Source: Parietichytrium sp. I65-24A (lineage: Eukaryota; Sar; Bigyra; Thraustochytrida; Thraustochytriidae). Taken from it: 64,000 nucleotides of DNA. Below the pieces are notes generated by a model that was not told where the DNA came from, made no database searches, and was given only the letters and a program-made list of their open reading frames with translations. Location: positions 372,001 through 436,000 of the forward strand of contig BLSF01000019.1 of the NCBI GenBank assembly GCA_012862575.1. Reading direction: 5' to 3'. The stretch's first letter is position 1. The number at the start of each line of letters is the position of its first letter. Positions 37,751 to 46,622 of the stretch are shown in pieces. A program made the translations under genes and the position numbers.

Positions 37751-37791
37751 AGTGATGAGAGATGATGAGAGATGATGAGAGTGATGAGAAG
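37751..37791. repeat. GATGAGA-type tandem repeat
   Basis: Four to five imperfect copies of a 10-bp unit GATGAGAGAT in non-coding DNA. Confidence 0.7.
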
Positions 37792-38122
37792 ACCAAAACT
37801 CACACCTTGTTCACCTTGTCACAAAAGCTACTGCGGTGCTACGCGCTCTATCAGATTTGTACTGCTGTCGCTGCCCCACTCGCCAATCAAAACTCTACCG
37901 TCGCCAGCGCACACCGGCAGATTCCGTCTGCCGCATGCTGGGATCTTGGCAATAAAAGCTCTGTTCTGAAGAGTGCACGCCACTTCTCGCTGATCGCCAA
38001 AGTCGCCAAGATTGGCAAGATCGCCAGGTCGAGAGGGTGTTCCCGGGGCAGTTCGCAGGTACATCTGCGTCGAAGGACAGGTCTTGAGGGGCCAGAGCTC
38101 GGTCCAGTCAGGGAGAGCAGCC

Positions 38123-38986
38123 ATGAGTCGCTTTGGTGTCGCGCAGTTTGAGGATGCGAGCTGCTCCAAATTGCAGTCCGTGCTCACCGCGCAACGACGC
38201 ACAGGGCAGAGCGCGAAGCGGGGCCGGAGGGCGGAGAGCGCGCGGAGAGAAAGTCCGGACCGCGAGAAGAGGGACAATGGAGCATCCGGTGAGCTGGAGG
38301 TCTGCAACCCGGTGACTCGAACGAAGGTGGCAGGGCCCGTCCAGGGAGAGCTCCATATTGTCACAGTCCAGTCGCGCTGGAGGGATGCTAGTCCTTGCAG
38401 CTCGTCCCAGAGCTTGAAGAGGTCCAGCAATTACCATACAGATTATTTATTCTTTTTACAGGCGAATCAGTGCTACACAAGCATGCAGCTTCAACATGCG
38501 CTGACAGAGACGTCAACACTGGACCTATTTTCATTTACCTACAGTAGCACATCTGGCGAGCTGGAGCTGTACGAGGGTTCCTCCGACTGCATGGGAACGC
38601 CGGTGCAGTCTTCACCATGCATAGCAATTGGGGACCTCGCCATTTCTCTGGAACCGATCTCGCAGATGCAACGTTACCTACAAGCAGAGACCCCGGCACC
38701 GACGCCATATCCAACCGCACTTCCATCTCCAACATCGGCGCCAACTGCTGACCCATCCTCGCTCTCCGGCGGCATAGTCTTTCTGCTCGTGTGCGCTGTG
38801 CTGATCCCTCTCATGCTTCTCCTCGGATACGTTGTCCACTCCATTCGAAACTACTCCGCGAACTACGAAGGCGAATCTACTGTCGCTGCGAACCCAAAGT
38901 TTGAAGAGTGCGAGAAATCCGACAACTCTGACGACGACGAAGATGACGATGACGACGGCATCGTCAAAGTCAAAGCGAGGGCCTGA
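38123..38986 (+). CDS. Unknown membrane protein with acidic cytosolic tail
   Basis: The continuous frame from the ATG at 38123 gives 287 residues. From about residue 113 it looks like an extracellular domain with paired cysteines (NQCYTSMQLQHALTETST, then SDCMGTPVQSSPC). A Pro/Thr/Ser stalk (PAPTPYPTALPSPTSAPT) and a membrane span at about 216-241 (GGIVFLLVCAVLIPLMLLLG) follow. The tail ends with a run of about a dozen acidic residues. This is the layout of a type I surface protein, yet no signal peptide is present. TTATTCTTTTTACAG ending at 38460 is an excellent 3' splice site placed just before the cysteine domain, so the first 112 basic residues may be intron or non-coding, with the true first exon upstream. 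I do not recognise the family. Confidence 0.5.
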   Translation: MSRFGVAQFEDASCSKLQSVLTAQRRTGQSAKRGRRAESARRESPDREKRDNGASGELEVCNPVTRTKVAGPVQGELHIVTVQSRWRDASPCSSSQSLKRSSNYHTDYLFFLQANQCYTSMQLQHALTETSTLDLFSFTYSSTSGELELYEGSSDCMGTPVQSSPCIAIGDLAISLEPISQMQRYLQAETPAPTPYPTALPSPTSAPTADPSSLSGGIVFLLVCAVLIPLMLLLGYVVHSIRNYSANYEGESTVAANPKFEECEKSDNSDDDEDDDDDGIVKVKARA

Positions 38987-39837
38987 CCTCTGGGGCTTGA
39001 AGCTCTCGAGCCGAATCACTGCGCAGCAAGCACATCTTGCCTTAGAACGCACCTAGCTCGCTTCACCTCGCTGCTCGCTGAGGGAAGCATGATTTTGTAA
39101 AGTTAAAAAGACATGTTCCCAGGATCCCCTGTGTCCCCTGCAGACGTTTGCACACTTGACTTTCCATACTCCAAAGCAGTGTTCTACCACACATGCTGCC
39201 ACATGCCCACTCTACCCGTTTTTTCTAAACTGCATTAGTACTAGTGCCGAGGAGCATTCCTTCAACGGATATGTTGCACTCACTGACCTTGGTGCAAGGT
39301 TTACAAAATTGCAATTGCACTTGCGATTGCAAGGTCATCGACGTCGCGAAAGATATCACTCAGCAATTGAGCGATTCGACGGCAAGACGACGATGGCTTC
39401 CCATCGTGAATTAGAAGTTCCAGTGAATGAATGCTTCCAAGTTTCCAAGTTGAAGTTGGAACCGGACAGTAATTTCGGGTCTAATCGCCGCACTGATGTT
39501 GGCCAAGAGCGAGCTCGGCCTTTCGGCCCCAACTGGTACCAGTACACAGAAAAAGACTCAAATTGGTGGAACGAGAACGAGAAGCTTATTGTGTGCGCCT
39601 GCCCACTGCTCGGTGAATTCTCGACCAAGCAGTAGTGCTCACACGCCCCGATACCCACATGCTGTGAAGACGCGTTTGCCGCAAGGAAGGTGCAAATTTC
39701 CGCGACAACGTAGACAGCGTATTGCGGGAGCATCGTGAGAGCGCGCATGCATGGGAGCGTGCTGCGAAACGCGCGAGCCCGAGTTCGTTTGAACCGATTG
39801 ATCGAGCGGCCAGTTTTGCGGCACGCACTTGACGTGG
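38987..39837. other. Intergenic before the coiled-coil gene
   Basis: No supported gene; contains only short overlapping frames without known motifs and a TTGCAATTGCACTTGCGATTGCAA palindrome-like run at about 39309-39332. Confidence 0.45.
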
Positions 39838-41253
39838 ATGGCGCATCGACTGCAGCGGCCCTTCGCGCCGGTATCGCAGCAACCCGCTCTGGCGGGTGGG
39901 CGCGGATCGAAATGGCCTCTCTGGAAGCGCGGCTTTCGCGATGAGAACGCGCCCGCGCGCAAAACAAATAGTACCGAGGGGGAGGAACTGGAAGAGGAGC
40001 GCCGGTCAGAACAAGATGTGGAAAGTGCAAGCAGCTGGGAAGAGAGAGAGATGCAACGCAGCGGAAGAGAACCTTCGCCTGAATTGGGAATGGCGTCCTC
40101 GTTCAGGTCGACTGCGAGCAGGCAAAGCGTCCATTCCGTCGAGTCCAGGGGGTCACAGCAAAGCGCATACATGAACAAGAGACAACAGATCCTGCAGCTG
40201 GAGAGGACCATCAAAGAGAGAGACGTCACTGTCGCAGGACTTCACAGAAATGTGGACTATTTATCTCGGCTGCTCAAGGCGGAAAAGGCAAAACAGCTGC
40301 AGAGCTCCCAAGTTGCTTCAGGTGAAGAGGAGCGCGCCCCTGAAAGAAATATCCAAGAGGCCTTGCGGGAACAAGCAAAGGAGTTCGAGCGAAAGATTGA
40401 CAATCAAAAGTCGGACATTGCCAAAATGAGCGCGGAGCGTAATTTTCTGAAGAGCAAAACTGTCTCTCTTGAGACCGCTGCACTTAAAACGGAGCAAAAG
40501 ATCAACTCCCTCGTCAACGAATTGCAGTGCCTGCGCAATGATAAATTGACCCTCGCAGCAGAGAATTCCAAACTCCTAGAAGCATTGCACGGTGCACAGG
40601 CTAGAGTTGCATCCCTGGAGACAAAGGAGCAGCAGTGGAAGGTCGATAGAGACAATCAACAAACCATTGCTCAAGACATGGCTCGGCAGGCAAACAAGTC
40701 ACTGCTTCTAGAGGCAAATACCTCTATAGCTGACTCCAAGAGGGACGAGCTGCAAGCCATCCAGCAGCTTGCCGAGGCGAAGCAGAAAAACTTAGACCTT
40801 CGAAAGAAGAATTTGGACTTATTCTCTCAGCTTGAACAACTCCGCAAGGAGTCGGCGTCCATGCTGCATAACTCAAAGGCTGAAACAGACAGCAAACTCA
40901 TGTCGGTTCAAGTTTTGGAAGAAAGAAATACTCAGCTAGTTGCTGAAGTGAGCCAGCTTCGGCATCAGCTCGCTGCAGCACAACTCGGCGCTACGTTAGA
41001 AAACGGGTCACGGACAGAAGCAGTGGACGACAGTGGCTTAAGTGTGTCAGAGCTACGTGCACAAATCACTCAGCTTCGAATTGAGCTCCGAGTCAAGACT
41101 GATGCTTTTGCCTTCAAAACGCGCCAAGATGAGGCTGCTCGAGAGTTGCTGCACGAGCGGATTGAACAGCTCGAAAGCGAAATCCAGAAGAAAACTCCAA
41201 AGCAAGAAATTTCAAATTCGGAGCACATTGCCGCAACCACATGTCTTGATTGA
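39838..41253 (+). CDS. Long coiled-coil protein of unknown function
   Basis: A 471-residue protein. The first 100 residues are basic then acidic and low in complexity. From about residue 112 (NKRQQILQLERTIKERDVTV) to 450 it is almost continuous coiled coil, with heptads such as LERTIKERDVTVAGLHRNV and LRAQITQLRIELRVKTDAF and a few breaks. It resembles centrosomal or cytoskeletal coiled-coil proteins in general, but composition alone drives such similarity, so I name no family. The first true ATG is at 39838; a start at Met 40048 would drop only the low-complexity head. It converges on RPT6, 298 bp away. Confidence 0.65.
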   Translation: MAHRLQRPFAPVSQQPALAGGRGSKWPLWKRGFRDENAPARKTNSTEGEELEEERRSEQDVESASSWEEREMQRSGREPSPELGMASSFRSTASRQSVHSVESRGSQQSAYMNKRQQILQLERTIKERDVTVAGLHRNVDYLSRLLKAEKAKQLQSSQVASGEEERAPERNIQEALREQAKEFERKIDNQKSDIAKMSAERNFLKSKTVSLETAALKTEQKINSLVNELQCLRNDKLTLAAENSKLLEALHGAQARVASLETKEQQWKVDRDNQQTIAQDMARQANKSLLLEANTSIADSKRDELQAIQQLAEAKQKNLDLRKKNLDLFSQLEQLRKESASMLHNSKAETDSKLMSVQVLEERNTQLVAEVSQLRHQLAAAQLGATLENGSRTEAVDDSGLSVSELRAQITQLRIELRVKTDAFAFKTRQDEAARELLHERIEQLESEIQKKTPKQEISNSEHIAATTCLD

Positions 41254-41551
41254 AATTGGCTGTGTCGGAGCCTTCCGTAAATAACTACTGCCACAGCCGC
41301 CTTTTTGTCTTTCTATGGCCTTGCTTATGGCAACACATCTGGAAAACCTGTTGGATATAAAACTAATGTGATTGATTGAAAAGTAAGGAAAAATCGTCGT
41401 TGCTTTCTTTTCTATTTTTTGGAACGGTGCTCAGGGTAGCACGATTGGAAAGATTTTGAAACGCAAAACCAAGATATTTTGATGGAAAAGAAAGAAAAAT
41501 CGTAGCAAGCGAGGGATAAATGGGATTAGTTGCTTTTTTAAAGCTGAGTGT

Positions 41552-42739
41552 TTACTTCCAGAGTTTGCGCAAGGACATGTTTTGGTCCGAATCCTTCTTC
41601 ATCACCTTTGCTACAGCCATCTCAAAGTCCTCCTGGGTTACATGTATGCGGCGCTCGCGGAGTGCAAACATGCCCGCCTCTGTACACACTGCCTTACATT
41701 CAGCACCAGATGCTCCAGTCAACTTGGTGGCGATTTGAGTCAGATTTATTCCACGCATCAAATTCATCTTGCGCGAGTGAATTTGAAGAATGCTTTCGCG
41801 GGACTCTGTTCCAGGGTTGGGGAACTCAATCTTCCTATCGATACGACCAGGACGCAAGAGTGCAGGATCCAGAATGTCGATACGGTTTGTGGCCATGATC
41901 ACTTTAATCTTGTTGCTAGGCTCAAAACCGTCGAGCTGATTGAGAAGCTCAAGCATAGTACGCTGAACCTCAGCATCACCGCCGCCACCGCTGTCCGAAC
42001 GGGAGCTTCCGATGGAATCAATCTCATCCATAAAGATGATGGAAGGTGCAGCCTCGCGAGCCATCACGAAGAGCTCACGGACCATCCTCGAACCTTCACC
42101 AATGTACTTTTGCACAAGCTCTGCTCCGGACACGCGAATAAAGGTACAGTCGGTGTGATGCGCCACGGCACGAGCAAGTAGAGTTTTTCCAGTTCCAGGC
42201 GGCCCATAAAGGAGCACACCCTTTGGCTGAGCGACACCGAGACTTTCGAAAAGCTCTGGATGCTTGATAGGGAGCTCGATCACCTCTTTGATCTCCCGGA
42301 TTTGCTTGCTCAGACCACCGACCATGTCATAGGTGGAGTCAGGAACCTTCTCCACCTTCATCAGGGATACGAGAGGATCCACCTTGGTAGGGAGAATTTT
42401 GTGCAACATGTAGCTATCATTCCTCAGAGCCACTCTGGTGTTTGGCGTGCACTTGGCAATGTCAATCTTGGGGTCCACTTCCACCACGTACTTTCCTTCT
42501 GGGTTCACCTTCACGAGGACCTTCTTCTTGCCCATGGCCTTCACCACCTCGCCGACGTACGAACCAGGCTCCTGAAGCACCTGGAGCTCATCCCGGAGCA
42601 GTCTCACATTCGTGTTGAGCTCATTCCTCTGCGCCTGCAACCGCCTCAGATTCTCCGTCTTCTCCCTCAGACGCGCTTCGAGCTCCTCGATGCGCGTCGT
42701 GAAGTACGTCCGCACTCCATCGTTTGTTTTCGGTGGCAT
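41552..42739 (-). CDS. RPT6: 26S proteasome regulatory ATPase Rpt6
   Basis: A 395-residue AAA+ ATPase, near identical in layout to PSMC5/Rpt6. An N-terminal coiled coil (residues 14-55) is followed by the OB domain (57-125, with [20 protein letters not shown]). The AAA domain has Walker A GPPGTGKT at 179-186, Walker B IIFMDEID at 235-241 and the arginine-finger region [19 protein letters not shown]. It ends in LRKLWK, as Rpt6 does, and not in the HbYX motif of Rpt2, Rpt3 and Rpt5. It is one of six ATPases that unfold substrates and feed them to the 20S core. Codon use and full-length conservation make it a housekeeping gene. A TATA-like element sits 36-45 bp upstream of the ATG. Confidence 0.97.
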   Translation of the reverse strand: MPPKTNDGVRTYFTTRIEELEARLREKTENLRRLQAQRNELNTNVRLLRDELQVLQEPGSYVGEVVKAMGKKKVLVKVNPEGKYVVEVDPKIDIAKCTPNTRVALRNDSYMLHKILPTKVDPLVSLMKVEKVPDSTYDMVGGLSKQIREIKEVIELPIKHPELFESLGVAQPKGVLLYGPPGTGKTLLARAVAHHTDCTFIRVSGAELVQKYIGEGSRMVRELFVMAREAAPSIIFMDEIDSIGSSRSDSGGGGDAEVQRTMLELLNQLDGFEPSNKIKVIMATNRIDILDPALLRPGRIDRKIEFPNPGTESRESILQIHSRKMNLMRGINLTQIATKLTGASGAECKAVCTEAGMFALRERRIHVTQEDFEMAVAKVMKKDSDQNMSLRKLWK

Positions 42740-42774
42740 TCTTCCTTCTCACCCTTCCTCCTCTGCGCCAAGCA

Positions 42775-42784
42775 TATTATAATA
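42775..42784 (-). promoter_or_regulatory. TATA-like element upstream of RPT6
   Basis: TATTATAATA lies 36-45 bp ahead of the RPT6 ATG, the same distance as the TATA-like element of the R3H gene. Function is inferred. Confidence 0.35.
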
Positions 42785-43009
42785 CAACAGTCCACCAAAA
42801 CCAAATCACACAAAACAATACAACACAAAATAAAACAAAAACTACTCGGTCAGTACTGCAAATCCTCTCTCCTCTTTCCTCTCTCCCTCCTCCTTACTGG
42901 TGCCCGCAACCCAACCAGGCTAACCAAGTCCGCTCACGAAATCCGTCACCAGATCTTCCTCCTCGTTCCCGCACGGTACCACTCACCTTACTCTGTCCGC
43001 GTACCCCGT

Positions 43010-43110
43010 CCCTCTCTCTATCTCTCTCTCTCTTTCTCTTTCTGTCTGTCTTTCTGTCTTTCTGTCTTTCTGTCTTTCTGTCTTTCTGTCTTTCCCTCTC
43101 TCTGTCTCTG
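43010..43110. repeat. CT and TTTCTGTC compound microsatellite
   Basis: A (CT)n block runs into about six copies of the octamer TTTCTGTC, then back into CT repeats. It is a pure pyrimidine/G strand asymmetry tract about 270 bp upstream of RPT6. Confidence 0.85.
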
Positions 43111-43886
43111 CTGGCGCGCACGTCCTCTGTCCTCTGGGCAACCGTCTCACGTTGACGTATATGTGAGAGAGGATGAGAGAGGGATGCTTCGTTCCTCTTC
43201 CTTCCTTTTCGACGCTTCCCCGCCGCTCTCTTTGTTCGAGAGCATTCTGTTGTTCGTTCGGATACTACTCCAAGGACTACGGTGGTGGCTGGCAGATGTC
43301 CCCTACGGATTCAGGTGTTCGCACTATTAGTGGCAGTAGTACCTTACCGTAGCTAGGCCCTCGCAACAGTTCTAGTATCTTTAGTAGAATTTAGTAGCCA
43401 TCACGACGCTATAGAATTCTTTGATAGTTGTAGTAGTAGTAAATTGGTTGACGTGTTGACGTAGTTGAAGTTGGATAATGTTCGATCATCATGATGAAAA
43501 TTTTCAAGTTGATTGATTGAGGAGAGAGTGAAGGCAAGTAACTTATAGGGAAAGTTGAAAGGCGAGGACGTTCGGCGTGTGTGCGGTAGTTCAAAGTCGC
43601 TGTCCGCGTACCTGATGGAGAAAAAGTTAAGAGAATGTGGATGTATGTGAGGCAAGGTTCGATCTCGAACCGATTCGATGAAAGCTCGAGGACCTCACTG
43701 GTCTCGATGATGGCATCCAATGATGGGGATGAGCGATCAGACTCTAGCTAGCATAGGTGCAGTCCGGGAAATCGGGTTGAGAATGGTGGTTGGCGTATTT
43801 TAAAAAATAGTTTACAATAATTTAGAGTCCAGGGGAATGTAAACACTTGGTTCCCCAGCTGCTACATGGCTTCATAATGCTTGATA

Positions 43887-44612
43887 TCACGATACCCACC
43901 AAGATAAAAGCTGTGGAAACGTGATAAACGAGTCTGGAAAAGCCATCTTGGCCTCCTTGAACTCTTCATCGTCAAGAACAAGGTCCAGCTCGGCTAAAAC
44001 GTGACGTAGAGATTCTCGCGAGAGTCTCCCTTTCGCGTCAGTAAACTTATCGAAGGCGAATTGCAAGGAAGCATTCACATCAACAACGCGGTTGCCAACT
44101 TGGACGAATTGTGCAGCAACGCTCCCATGCATACTATTCGGAGTCTCGCTCTCAAGCATTCGCTCCTCAGTCCTCCTCAGCTGCACGCTCTCAAAGACCT
44201 GAAAAGCAAACTCGATGCCAATCTCATCGAGTCTAGACCTATTCAGTACGGGCCTGGCTTCTACGGCACATTTAACCGCGTCAATATCTTCGCGCGTCGC
44301 ATTGCGCACCTGCGCTCCCACGAGGACAAACAAAGAGTCGTCATCTGCGTCCTGCTCGAACCAGAATCCCCCGCAAATATCTTCCCCATCGTGAAACTCG
44401 GCCGTTTCCCCAAAAGGCACTTTCAGGCTGCCCGGCGGCTGCTCACCGAATGTAAACTCCTCCTGAATAGCGTCGCCGTCTTCGCGCTCTCCCGTCGCAC
44501 GTTTCATGCTTGCGCTTTGCTTTCTGTGCGATAAGCTCGGCGCCAGCTTGCCGCTCGCGCTCAACCCGCTTGTGCTCCTGCTCGACGGATGCAGCCCTGA
44601 CCGCGAAGTCAT
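43887..44612 (-). CDS. EF-hand-like protein of unknown function
   Basis: A 241-residue protein. The first 45 residues are serine-rich and basic. The middle part (about 46-160) is acidic and mixed alpha/beta in appearance. The last 75 residues (DVNASLQFAFDKFTDAKGRL through SFITFPQLLSWWVS) read as a helix-loop-helix pair of EF-hand type. The loops lack the full set of calcium-coordinating acidic residues, so calcium binding is doubtful. I do not recognise the full-length family. The first true ATG is at 44612; the frame extends a further 33 codons without one. A CT microsatellite and an ATATAT element lie 57-85 bp upstream. Confidence 0.6.
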   Translation of the reverse strand: MTSRSGLHPSSRSTSGLSASGKLAPSLSHRKQSASMKRATGEREDGDAIQEEFTFGEQPPGSLKVPFGETAEFHDGEDICGGFWFEQDADDDSLFVLVGAQVRNATREDIDAVKCAVEARPVLNRSRLDEIGIEFAFQVFESVQLRRTEERMLESETPNSMHGSVAAQFVQVGNRVVDVNASLQFAFDKFTDAKGRLSRESLRHVLAELDLVLDDEEFKEAKMAFPDSFITFPQLLSWWVS

Positions 44613-44676
44613 TTCCGCTTCTTCCTCTCTCACTTTGCACAGCCGTACTCGCACCTCCAACTCACTCACATATATC

Positions 44677-44697
44677 CTCTCTCTCTCTCTCTCTCCC
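44677..44697. repeat. CT dinucleotide microsatellite
   Basis: Ten CT units in the upstream region of the EF-hand-like gene. Confidence 0.85.
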
Positions 44698-44984
44698 ACA
44701 CTTACAAACACTTACAACCACATCGAAAGTGTCCTCGCCCACCTCCTCACCCACCTTATTGTTTTGACTAATTAAAGCACACAGTAGCCCTAGTGGACTA
44801 ACATTCGCCTAGCTATTTCTTTAGTTGCGCATGTCCTAGTGCCTCGTGCCCCGGCGACTTGTCCGTTGCGCGAGTCTTAAGGAAAAAGGTGGGTGGTGCA
44901 TAGGAGTGCGGTGGTCTTTGTTTGTATGAACACTAATCATGAGTAGTATCGGTTTATTGTTCTTGTTCACTGTCAATCAAAATT

Positions 44985-45045
44985 GAATCAATCAATCAAT
45001 CAATCAACTCTCAGTCAATCGATCGATCAATCAATCAATCAATGA
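44985..45045. repeat. CAAT tetranucleotide array with hairpin potential
   Basis: Two CAAT/TCAA arrays flank a TCGATCGATC core. The heptamer ACTCTCA before it and TGAGAGT after it are inverted copies, so the whole unit could form a cruciform. Confidence 0.7.
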
Positions 45046-45244
45046 ATTGAGAGTGAAAAACGAAGTTGGCAAAGTGAGTCATTGTGGAAGAGGTATGCAT
45101 TGATAGTGTGGAAGAAAGGGTGCGCGAGGACGGTTGGAGGCTGTGTGGTGGCGTGGAGAAGGCGTTTTGCAGAGGAGGAGGAGGAGGAGTAGGAGGTGGA
45201 AATTGCGGAAAATTGGCGAGGGCTGAGAGGCAGAACGAAACGCC

Positions 45245-46270
45245 ATGGCGAACGCGTTGGACGCCACGACGCAGGAGCGGCCGACGATATGGAGACGGAT
45301 ACAAGTGAAGATCCCGAAGGTGGAGCAGGACGAGGTGAAGCGTATCATTGGAGAGCATATTGTGGAGAAGAATGAGGGCTTGCGCGAAGAAGTGGATTCT
45401 CTGCGCGAAATTCTCATGGAGTATCAGCAGCAGAACGTGGAATTTAGAGAGCAATTGAAGCGTCGGCCGCCTTTGCCCGAGCACCCAGCGAGGGTTCTCT
45501 TGGAGCAGCAGATTTTACTACTTATTAACTCGGTCCGGCACAGTAACAGCAAGATTGCACAGTCGGTGTTGAGCCCGAATTCTAGGTCGGAACAACAGGT
45601 TCGCGACTATGTCCTTAAGAAGCACGACAGATCCGCCCTCGGCACACTGGATGAGGAGTGCTCCTCGCGACCAGGGACAAGCCGCGGGAGAGCTGGCACA
45701 GTAATGAGCGGAAGGCTCGCGCGCCCCGGCACTGCGTCTTCCACGCGTTCGTCGGCATCCATCTCCTCTGCTCCAGCCGACATTTTGGAACCGCTCGGAG
45801 GGCAATTCAGCGTCTTTCGAATCGAAAAAGTCACCAAGGACCTCCGGGAAGCCATGAAAGAAGAAGAGGAGGAACTCTTGGAGGATATTGAATATCTACA
45901 GTCGTTACTGGACATGGAGTATGAAGAGTTCGAAGAAGAAAAGAGGGACGCCATGCAGGCTCCGCCGCCTCTTGAAGATATGCGTGAGTACACGGCAAAG
46001 TTGGAGAAGACATGGCTGATGGAAGATCTTACCGCCGTGGCAGAACCTTCACAATTTCTTGTCAGCGAAAGGCGAAAGCAAAAGGAAAAGGCAGCGCCTG
46101 CCACGCCCGTTCGTAGCAGGGCAGGTAGCAACGGTGTTCCTGGTCTTTCGATGGGATTCGAGCGCATGAGAATGGACACCAGCAGTCCTTCCAAATCTCG
46201 AACCGCGCAAAAACTTCGAGATCGAGTCCAACAAGCCAGAGTAGACCGCTGGAGCGAGAACGATGAGTAG
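45245..46270 (+). CDS. CCDC24-like coiled-coil protein
   Basis: A 341-residue protein matching animal CCDC24 in two separated blocks. The N-terminal block (residues 15-60) has IWRRIQVKIPKVEQDEVKRI followed by GLREEVDSLREIL, against [20 protein letters not shown] in CCDC24. The second block (about 195-230) has a short helix then EEEEELLEDIEYLQSLLDME, the counterpart of [20 protein letters not shown]. A serine/arginine linker and a basic C-terminus are poorly conserved. The function of CCDC24 is not well established. Finding it here would mean the family is much older than animals. Start context GCCATGG is strong. It converges on tRNase Z. Confidence 0.68.
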   Translation: MANALDATTQERPTIWRRIQVKIPKVEQDEVKRIIGEHIVEKNEGLREEVDSLREILMEYQQQNVEFREQLKRRPPLPEHPARVLLEQQILLLINSVRHSNSKIAQSVLSPNSRSEQQVRDYVLKKHDRSALGTLDEECSSRPGTSRGRAGTVMSGRLARPGTASSTRSSASISSAPADILEPLGGQFSVFRIEKVTKDLREAMKEEEEELLEDIEYLQSLLDMEYEEFEEEKRDAMQAPPPLEDMREYTAKLEKTWLMEDLTAVAEPSQFLVSERRKQKEKAAPATPVRSRAGSNGVPGLSMGFERMRMDTSSPSKSRTAQKLRDRVQQARVDRWSENDE

Positions 46271-46622
46271 CCAGCGCAAAGCAAGAAGCTCGAGTCTGAA
46301 AATAAGTCGCTAATCTTCACTTTAAACTATCACTTGCACAGCCTGAAAGAGCTTGCTCGCTATTCCGGGCAATCGAGTACCTGACAACTATCAAATTCTC
46401 TCGCCTCTGAAGCACTAATAAACTGTCACATTTTCAGCGTCTTCTGTTTATTGGTTCCAATCTACACCGAGATAGGCAGAGCATTACTTGGTCCACAATA
46501 CAAACCCAACATAGAATCTTTCGACCCAACACAGAGAGAAGAGGATGTGGAAAAGCTCTCCTAGTATGCAACCTGACGATCGACATGGCCAATTCCTTGC
46601 CTTCTTCTCCTTCTATTCTGAA
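46271..46622. other. Convergent intergenic region
   Basis: 3' regions of the CCDC24-like gene and tRNase Z; AATAAA-like words near 46418. Nothing else seen. Confidence 0.45.

Larger units (their letters stand above)
35550..38122. other. Long non-coding region
   Basis: I see no supported gene in 2.6 kb. It holds an AATG tetranucleotide tract at 36930-36962, a GATGAGA repeat at about 37751-37791, repeated CATCGCC words near 37640-37675 and scattered ACTAG/CTAGTAG motifs near 35965 and 36065. Short frames on both strands overlap each other and have no known motifs. Confidence 0.45.
42740..43886. other. Intergenic upstream of RPT6
   Basis: No gene seen. It contains A/C-rich DNA (AAACAA words) at 42785-42845, a long pyrimidine microsatellite at 43010-43110 and CTAGCTAGC near 43743. 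Tandem GTAGTAG runs lie at 43430-43440. Confidence 0.5.
44613..45244. other. Divergent intergenic region
   Basis: Holds a CT microsatellite (44677-44697), a CAAT-based tetranucleotide array (44985-45045) and a GAGGAG run just before the CCDC24-like gene. No gene seen. Confidence 0.5.

Noticed and set aside
37762-38430. Frames of 130-200 codons on both strands before the membrane-protein gene
   Set aside because: No motif and no signal peptide that would make a convincing first exon.
43655-43690. GGTTCGATCTCGAACC resembling a tRNA T-arm
   Set aside because: It is a simple palindrome; no acceptor stem or A box could be placed around it.
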